Below are positions 58,584-64,000 of a stretch of DNA of 64,000 bases, in pieces. Position 1 is the first letter of the stretch; the number at the start of each line of letters is the position of its first letter. This DNA comes from Hahellaceae bacterium (GTDB lineage: Bacteria > Pseudomonadota > Gammaproteobacteria > Pseudomonadales > Oleiphilaceae): assembly GCA_016716085.1 (NCBI GenBank), contig JADJWY010000013.1, positions 62,001-126,000 of the forward strand. The letters run 5' to 3'. The position numbers and the translations under genes were made by a program. Below the pieces are notes generated by a model that was given only the letters and a program-made list of their open reading frames with translations, searched no databases and was not told where the DNA came from.

Positions 58584-59671
58584 AAGGGGCTCTCCCCGGC
58601 ATTTTCATTACGCGACATCCAGTCGATACGGGCGCGTTGAACGGCTTCGCTCTGATAGATCTGCTCGATCTTCCGGGCGTAGGCCGGGTCAGTTGCATAA
58701 CCGGCGTTCTGAAGCGCCTGCAGGTAGGCTTTAGGGTCCTCCGCAGAGGCAACTGCATGCTCGTAACGGGGTTGATTTTTAACAAACTGCAGGTAATCGG
58801 TAAAGCTGTCTTCAAACGAGGTATAGGCCCGGAACGGTGCCATCTCCTTTACCGCCCTCCCATGGACATATTCCGTCGTGGAAACGGTGGCAACCTCACC
58901 CTCCCAGCGCTTATCTGCTTTGATACCAAACAGATTGTAGGAAGGCTCGCCATTGGCATGCCGAATCATGTGCTTGCCCCAGCCAGTCTCCAGAGCGGAC
59001 TGTGCAACCAGTACGGCAGGGTCGACCCCTAGCTTTTCAGCCACACGCGCCGCCGCCGGATAGACATGGTCAATATAGGCTTCAGGACTTTCAAAGCTGT
59101 CTGGCACAGCCGTCTCTAAACTTTGCGCACGGGAGAGTGGCGCCTGAACAGGGCGGGAAGGCAGTGAGATGCCTTCATGTCGTGCATCCGAACGATCACG
59201 GATGCCGGCATGACGTAAATTCAGTTTTTCAGATAACGATGCGGGTTGAACCGGCCCTTCGATCTGAGAGGCCAACAACGGCCGCCCGAGACGATGGGCG
59301 GACACACGGCTCAACGCGGTTTTTTCCTCCTGGGACAACGCTACCTCACTCTGAGTGGCGTCCCTGGCGCCCAGCTGTCGGGCCAGCATATCGGCAAGCC
59401 CCATGCCACGCTGATTGGAGAGGTTAATGCTCAGCTGCTGATCCAACATATCACGGTAAACCTGACTCGCATTGTCATGAAACGGGTTTCCCTCTTCGAA
59501 TACCGCATTGACCGCTCGCATTGACTTTAACATCATGCTGGTCATAAAGGATTCGAATTGGCGAGAGGTCGCCCGAATAGCCTCATCCTTATCCACATTC
59601 TTGCCACGCAGTTTCTGAACCGCGTTGACATCGGTGTAGACGGAGGCCTGATCCACAATGCGATTATTCAT
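58580..59671 (-). CDS. flgJ: flagellar rod-cap protein and muramidase FlgJ
   Basis: FlgJ caps the growing rod and cuts peptidoglycan for it. The 363-residue protein has an N-terminal rod-cap domain (about 20-110, TSMMLKSMRAVNAVFEEGNP, YRDMLDQQLSINLSNQRGMG) and a C-terminal glucosaminidase domain (about 205-350). The latter has VAQSALETGWGKHMI with the catalytic Glu, and AYTSFEDSFTDYLQFV. Both domains are kept, as in the dual-domain form of gammaproteobacteria. It lies 11 bases after flgI. Confidence 0.95.
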   Translation of the reverse strand: MNNRIVDQASVYTDVNAVQKLRGKNVDKDEAIRATSRQFESFMTSMMLKSMRAVNAVFEEGNPFHDNASQVYRDMLDQQLSINLSNQRGMGLADMLARQLGARDATQSEVALSQEEKTALSRVSAHRLGRPLLASQIEGPVQPASLSEKLNLRHAGIRDRSDARHEGISLPSRPVQAPLSRAQSLETAVPDSFESPEAYIDHVYPAAARVAEKLGVDPAVLVAQSALETGWGKHMIRHANGEPSYNLFGIKADKRWEGEVATVSTTEYVHGRAVKEMAPFRAYTSFEDSFTDYLQFVKNQPRYEHAVASAEDPKAYLQALQNAGYATDPAYARKIEQIYQSEAVQRARIDWMSRNENAGESPL

Positions 59672-59682
59672 GACACCGCCCT

Positions 59683-60795
59683 CTATATGACGATTATCTC
59701 GGCTCGTAAGGCCCCCGCCTGTTTCAAGGCTTCGAGGACCGCCATGACATCACCCGGTGCGGCGCCGACCTGATTGACTGCGCGAACAATCTCATTCAGT
59801 GTCGTAGCCGCCCCAAACTTAAACATTCTCACAGGCTCCTGATTCACAGCCACATTTGATTGAGGTGTGACAACGGTCTGCCCACCTGAAAGCGCGTTAG
59901 GTTGACTGACTTCAGGATTTTCCGAAATGGTGACCGTGAGATTGCCGTGTGTAACTGCCGCCGGGAGCACTTTCACATTCTGCCCCACGACAATGGTGCC
60001 TGTGCGGGAGTTGATCACGACTTTTGCAATGCCTTCCGCCGGGTCAACTTCCAGGTTTTCCAGAATCGACCAGAAACTGACTCGCTGCGAGGGATCACGC
60101 GGTGCCATCACCCGAATACTGGCAGCATCCAGCGCCATCGCAGACTCAGCGCCCAAGAGATCGGTAATGCGGTCCTGCACCCGACGTGCGGTCGTGAAAT
60201 CTGGGTTATGGAGGTTCAGGGTCAGGCTATCGCCCTCGCCAAACGCGGTCGGTACCGTTCGCTCAACAGTTGCGCCGTTAGGAATACGTCCCACACTGGG
60301 GACATTGACAGTGATTTTCGAGCCATCGGCCCCTTCCGCGCCAAAACCTCCGACAATCAGATTTCCCTGCGCCGTGGCGTACACTTTGCCGTCCGCCCCT
60401 TTTAACTGCGTCAACAACAGGCTTCCACCACGCAAACTTTTGGCATTGCCGATGGAGGACGCAGTGATGTCAATTTTCTGGCCCGGCTTGGAAAACGCGG
60501 GCAGTTCCGCATGCAGCGACACCGCCGCCACGTTCTTAAGGTTCGGGTTCGTCCCCGGCGGAATCGAAATTCCAAAGCGATTCATCATGTTGCGGAAGGT
60601 TTGATCGGTAAATGGCGCTTTATCCCCCGTGCCATCCAGCCCCACGACCAGGCCATATCCGACCAACTGGTTGGATCGTACGCCTTCGATACTGACAATA
60701 TCCTTAAGGCGCTCGGCATGCGCCAGATCTGGCCGCCACGCGACGAGCATCAGGAGGGCAAGCACGCAGATATATTTCAGCACATCGTCTTTCAC
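59683..60795 (-). CDS. flgI: flagellar P-ring protein FlgI
   Basis: FlgI forms the periplasmic P-ring. I prefer the GTG at 60795, which overlaps the flgH stop as GTGA, giving about 370 residues; an ATG at 60807 is also open. The signal peptide ends near RPDLAHAERLKD. The mature protein begins LKDIVSIEGVRSNQLVGYGL, with GLDGTGDKAPFTDQTFRNMM and the C-terminal LNEIVRAVNQVGAAPGDVMA, all highly conserved. Confidence 0.95.
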   Translation of the reverse strand: MKDDVLKYICVLALLMLVAWRPDLAHAERLKDIVSIEGVRSNQLVGYGLVVGLDGTGDKAPFTDQTFRNMMNRFGISIPPGTNPNLKNVAAVSLHAELPAFSKPGQKIDITASSIGNAKSLRGGSLLLTQLKGADGKVYATAQGNLIVGGFGAEGADGSKITVNVPSVGRIPNGATVERTVPTAFGEGDSLTLNLHNPDFTTARRVQDRITDLLGAESAMALDAASIRVMAPRDPSQRVSFWSILENLEVDPAEGIAKVVINSRTGTIVVGQNVKVLPAAVTHGNLTVTISENPEVSQPNALSGGQTVVTPQSNVAVNQEPVRMFKFGAATTLNEIVRAVNQVGAAPGDVMAVLEALKQAGALRAEIIVI

Positions 60796-61481
60796 AAAGG
60801 CCACCATTCGCTGTTAAAGAACTCCATCAACCATCCCTGCCGATTGACGCTGGCAAAGGCGCCCGTCGCACTGTAGGCGATGCGGGCATCGGCGATCTTG
60901 GTGGAGAGAATTGTATTGTCTACCGTTATATCCTCCGGGCGAACCAGCCCCGTCAATCGGATGAACTCATCGCCTTCCGCCAGGGTCAACCACTTTTCTC
61001 CCCGAATTCTCAGCAAGCCATTGGGGAGGACCTCGGAGACCGTCACGCTGATATTGCCGGAAAGGTTATTGCTTTGACCGGCATCGGCCTCCCCCTCCGC
61101 AGTCCGCTCCTGACTCGTATTCGTCAACATACTCAGATTGTTTGCTGAAATACCCGTTCCAAGAAAGCTCGGCTCATTGAAGGTCAGCTCTGATTTTTTC
61201 TTGGCTGAGCTATCCGTTTTCTTGGAGGCCTGGGTTTTTTCCTGCAAGGTCACAGTCAGTACATCGCCCACACCATGGGCAATCCGGTCACCGAACAGGC
61301 TATAATTCGGCGCGGCAGAATAGAGCGATCCATTGATGGGCGCGGGCAAGCGCATGGATTCAGGCGCGATCGGCGCATAACCGGGATCACCGGGCTTGAC
61401 TGCCTCTCGGGTCATGGGCGTGCAGGCGCTGCTCACCCACGCGAGTAGTGCTATCCCCGTCCACTGCTTCAATTTATCCAT
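60792..61481 (-). CDS. flgH: flagellar L-ring lipoprotein FlgH
   Basis: FlgH makes the outer-membrane L-ring. The 229-residue protein has a lipobox ending at Cys20 (VSSAC) and conserved GSLYSAAPNYSLFGDRIAHG, VGDVLTVTLQEKTQASKK and GLLRIRGEKWLTLAEGDEFI. It ends SEWWPL. It is 37 bases after flgG and overlaps flgI by four bases at the preferred flgI start. Confidence 0.95.
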   Translation of the reverse strand: MDKLKQWTGIALLAWVSSACTPMTREAVKPGDPGYAPIAPESMRLPAPINGSLYSAAPNYSLFGDRIAHGVGDVLTVTLQEKTQASKKTDSSAKKKSELTFNEPSFLGTGISANNLSMLTNTSQERTAEGEADAGQSNNLSGNISVTVSEVLPNGLLRIRGEKWLTLAEGDEFIRLTGLVRPEDITVDNTILSTKIADARIAYSATGAFASVNRQGWLMEFFNSEWWPL

Positions 61482-61518
61482 GTCAGCCCCCTGTTACCTT
61501 CGCGGATGACCGCCTCAA

Positions 61519-62310
61519 TTACATGTTCTGAGTCACGTATTGCAGCATCTGGTCTGCGGTACTGACGACTTTCGCATTCATTTCGTAGGCGCGCTGGGTG
61601 GTGATCATATTGACCATTTCCTCAACGATTTCGACGTTAGAGGTTTCCAGGGCACCTTGAACCAGGGTACCCAATCCCTGTAGTCCAGGCGTTCCCTCTT
61701 GCGGATCGCCGGAAGCACCGGTTTGACGGAACAAATTGCCGCCAATGGCCTGAAGGCCCGTGGGGTTGATGAAATCGACCGTGGTGATATTGCCAATCTG
61801 GGTCGGCGCTGTGTCGCCCGCGATCATCACGCTGACCGTGCCGTCACTGCCAATCGTCATGTTGGTGGCATCTTGTGGGACGGTGATTCCCGGCTCCAGT
61901 GGATAGCCTTCTGCGGTGACGACGTCTCCGTCCTGGTTAATTTCGAGTTGACCATCGCGGGTATAGGTGATCGTGCCATCCGGCATCAGAATCTGTAGAA
62001 AGCCACGCCCATCAATGGCAACATCTAAGGGTTGGTCTGTGACCTGCAGATTACCCTCGGTAAACATCTTTTGGGTTGCAACCACACGGACACCGGTTCC
62101 CAATTGCAAACCGGAAGGCAGTGTTGAATCCTGAGAGGACTGGCCACCAGGCTGACGCTTGACTTGATACAGCAGATCCTGAAAGACCGCCCGATCACGT
62201 TTGAAACCCGTTGTATTAACGTTAGCCAGGTTGTTTGAGATGGTCTTGAGGGCAGTATCTTGCGCACCCAGACCGGATTTACTCACCCAAAGAGCACCGT
62301 GCATAAGCAT
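61519..62310 (-). CDS. flgG: flagellar distal rod protein FlgG
   Basis: The 263-residue FlgG has the rod/hook-family N-terminus (LWVSKSGLGAQDTALKTISN, NLANVNTTGFKRDRAVFQDL) and C-terminus (EEMVNMITTQRAYEMNAKVV, STADQMLQYVTQNM). Length and the LQLGTGVRVVATQKMFTEGN segment fit FlgG rather than FlgF. It is 53 bases after flgF. Confidence 0.96.
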   Translation of the reverse strand: MLMHGALWVSKSGLGAQDTALKTISNNLANVNTTGFKRDRAVFQDLLYQVKRQPGGQSSQDSTLPSGLQLGTGVRVVATQKMFTEGNLQVTDQPLDVAIDGRGFLQILMPDGTITYTRDGQLEINQDGDVVTAEGYPLEPGITVPQDATNMTIGSDGTVSVMIAGDTAPTQIGNITTVDFINPTGLQAIGGNLFRQTGASGDPQEGTPGLQGLGTLVQGALETSNVEIVEEMVNMITTQRAYEMNAKVVSTADQMLQYVTQNM

Positions 62311-62363
62311 TCTCCTGTTTGATCCTCAGCGAACGGCGGAAAATTGCCACCGTTCGCCTCTTA

Positions 62364-63119
62364 TCAGGAGTTCTGCAATAAGCGTGCCGCACTCTCCGTA
62401 TTTTGATCCGCTGTCGTCATCAGCTTGATTTGCATCTCAAATTGACGGGACAGGGCCATGATTTGAGTCATTTCGTCGACTGCGTTGACGTTAGACGATT
62501 CGAGATAGCCGGATGCGACTCTCACAGTGCCGTCAGCCGGAGCGGTGGGTGTCTGGCCCTGCGGATTTTTCTTCATCCGCATCAGGCCATCCTCGCCTTT
62601 TTCCATTTGTTTAGGATCTGGGTTGACCAGTTTAATCCGGTCAATTTCGGCAATTTCATCGGGTTGTTGGCCTACGCCCACAATAGAAATAACCCCATCC
62701 ACGCCAATCGTCATGGAATCTGCCGGAGGAATGACAAGCGGCCCTCCATTGCCTTTAACCGGCAACCCGGCACCCGTCCTCAATACACCATTGACATCGA
62801 CCTGCAATTCGCCCTCGCGGGTATAGGCCTCTGAGCCATCTGCGGCCTGCACGGCAATCCAACCGTCACCTTGTACGGCAACATCAAGATCCCGCCCAGT
62901 CTGAATCGCGCTGCCCGGCGCCATGTCGGTCGCCGGGCGCTCAGTCATGGCATAGGCCCGTGTTGGATAATGCTCCCCAAACACTGGCATACTGCGCGCC
63001 TGATTAAAATCTGCCTTGAACCCGGTGGTATTGACGTTTGCCAGGTTGTTAGCGTGCCCTCGCTGGGCCAGCATATTCTGCTTGGCCCCGCTCATCGCGA
63101 TATAAAGCGCCTTATCCAT
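62364..63119 (-). CDS. flgF: flagellar proximal rod protein FlgF
   Basis: The 251-residue FlgF begins MDKALYIAMSGAKQNMLAQR and has ANNLANVNTTGFKADFNQAR. The central part contains AVQGDGWIAVQAADGSEAYT, and the C-terminal rod motif is NVNAVDEMTQIMALSRQFEM. It lies 13 bases after flgE and precedes flgG. Confidence 0.96.
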   Translation of the reverse strand: MDKALYIAMSGAKQNMLAQRGHANNLANVNTTGFKADFNQARSMPVFGEHYPTRAYAMTERPATDMAPGSAIQTGRDLDVAVQGDGWIAVQAADGSEAYTREGELQVDVNGVLRTGAGLPVKGNGGPLVIPPADSMTIGVDGVISIVGVGQQPDEIAEIDRIKLVNPDPKQMEKGEDGLMRMKKNPQGQTPTAPADGTVRVASGYLESSNVNAVDEMTQIMALSRQFEMQIKLMTTADQNTESAARLLQNS

Positions 63120-63132
63120 TGCTTAATCCCCT

Positions 63133-64000
63133 TTATCTGAGGTTAATAATGGTCTGAGTCACCGTATTGGCCGACTCAATGGTCTTCGCGTTGGCCTGAT
63201 AGTTTCGCTGTGCGATGATCAGATTAACCAACTGCTCTGACAACTCAACGTTCGATTCTTCCAAAGAGCTCGCGCGAATCGTTCCCAATGTTGCGGTACC
63301 CGGCGCACCAATGATGGGGTTACCCGATGAAAACGTTTCCACCCAACTGGTATCCCCCACTGGCGCCAACCCATTGACATCATTAAAACTGGCCAGCGCA
63401 ACCTGTCCCAGAACCTGAGACTCCCCGTTGGTGTACCGCGCAAAAATATTACCGGTATCAGCTACATCCAGACCAATCAGCCGCCCTGTGGCAAACCCAT
63501 CCTGACGCAGATCATTCACGGCGAACGGACCGCCGAATTGGGTCGCTGACGATAAATCGATGGTGAAGTTAGAACTTGTCGGCGGATTCGGAATCGGCAA
63601 GATACCACCTGAAATGACGTTCAAGGGCCCCTCAGCACCATTCGGTTCTCCATTGGCGTCCAGTGGCGTCCAGTTAGACACCAGAATTTGATCTGAGAGG
63701 ATATTGTTGATTGAACCGTCCTCATTAAATACCAGACTGTACCCTGCTCGGGTTGGATCCCCTCCGGGTGTCAACGGATCGCCCACATCACGCCCATCGA
63801 TCATCACATACATGGTCCACAAATTGGATTCATTGCCACTGCCACGGGGCTCTTTCACGAAATACATGGTCTGCACATGCGGATTACCCAAACTGTCATA
63901 GATCGTGGTACTGGTCGCATGGTTGTAGGTCGCTTCGTCGGTCGGATCAAACGCATTGTTCACGTAAGGGGTTCCCTCGAAGGTATCGAAGATGTCTGAC
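63133..64000 (-). CDS. flgE: flagellar hook protein FlgE (partial, N-terminus beyond right edge)
   Basis: The reading frame is open to the right edge (upstream residues SDIFDTFEGTPYV), so the GTG at 63963 is internal and the start lies outside. About 289 codons are visible. The D1/D2 region contains TSTTIYDSLGNPHVQTMYFV and FATGRLIGLDVADTGNIFAR, and the end is the hook motif ELSEQLVNLIIAQRNYQANA then VTQTIINLR. It is the first visible gene of the flgEFGHIJKL run. Confidence 0.95.
   Translation of the reverse strand, partial: SDIFDTFEGTPYVNNAFDPTDEATYNHATSTTIYDSLGNPHVQTMYFVKEPRGSGNESNLWTMYVMIDGRDVGDPLTPGGDPTRAGYSLVFNEDGSINNILSDQILVSNWTPLDANGEPNGAEGPLNVISGGILPIPNPPTSSNFTIDLSSATQFGGPFAVNDLRQDGFATGRLIGLDVADTGNIFARYTNGESQVLGQVALASFNDVNGLAPVGDTSWVETFSSGNPIIGAPGTATLGTIRASSLEESNVELSEQLVNLIIAQRNYQANAKTIESANTVTQTIINLR

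Noticed and set aside
63133..63963. A separate short hook-like gene starting at the GTG at 63963
   Set aside because: The frame stays open without a stop to the right edge and the upstream residues continue the FlgE sequence, so this is an internal codon of flgE.

Overview
The window is chromosomal DNA of a free-living, flagellated, respiring gammaproteobacterium, by gene content and order probably a marine Oceanospirillales/Saccharospirillaceae-type organism (inference; no rRNA is present to confirm it). Evidence is the gammaproteobacterial gene order iscR-iscS...ndk-rlmN-pilW-rodZ-ispG-hisS-yfgM-bamB-der, the queA-tgt-yajC-secD-secF block, suhB next to trmJ, and a flgE-to-flgL run. Coding density is high. 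The only stretch above 300 bases without a protein gene is 23646-23992, which holds a terminator, a tRNA-Glu and its promoter. No insertion sequence, phage, CRISPR array or rRNA is seen.

Layout. 1-16.4 kb is an accessory envelope-redox region. A minus-strand operon (5388 down to 1) encodes a diheme lipoprotein with a hydrazine-synthase-alpha-like fold, two outer-membrane beta-barrels (one with an SH3 domain), a TlpA thioredoxin, a DUF4266 lipoprotein and a DUF3570 protein. Divergent from it is a plus-strand operon of a monoheme DUF1588-like protein, a diheme LamG lipoprotein and a Tat-exported DUF1501-like protein. An apbE gene follows. Next comes a plus-strand operon for a predicted transmembrane electron conduit: an NAD(P)H/FAD/[2Fe-2S]/cytochrome b fusion, a multiheme cytochrome c, a Tll0287-like monoheme lipoprotein and a cytochrome c5-like lipoprotein, followed by a haemoglobin.

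16.9-29.9 kb holds a chemoreceptor with an adjacent secreted sensor-like protein, RNA-modification genes (cmoM, miaA, an RluA-family gene, rsmC), a chalcone-isomerase-like protein, tRNA-Glu, an EAL-like/HDOD protein, a GGDEF-EAL protein and pta.

29.9-48.7 kb is housekeeping: der-bamB-yfgM-hisS-ispG-rodZ-pilW-rlmN-ndk, then iscS-iscR-cysE-trmJ, a divergent suhB, and secF-secD-yajC-tgt-queA. Two things are odd here. The genes iscU to iscX are absent between iscS and ndk, and IscS lacks its C-terminal tail. SuhB has lost its catalytic metal ligands.

48.8-54.6 kb carries tRNA-Leu, a small zinc-ribbon protein, a large hybrid histidine kinase, a small membrane protein and a response regulator. 54.7-64 kb is the flagellar rod/hook operon flgEFGHIJKL on the minus strand, cut by the right edge inside flgE.

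The best candidates for undescribed biology are the divergent heme-lipoprotein/beta-barrel/Tat locus (about 1-10.9 kb) and the one-polypeptide transmembrane electron conduit at 12.1-16.4 kb.
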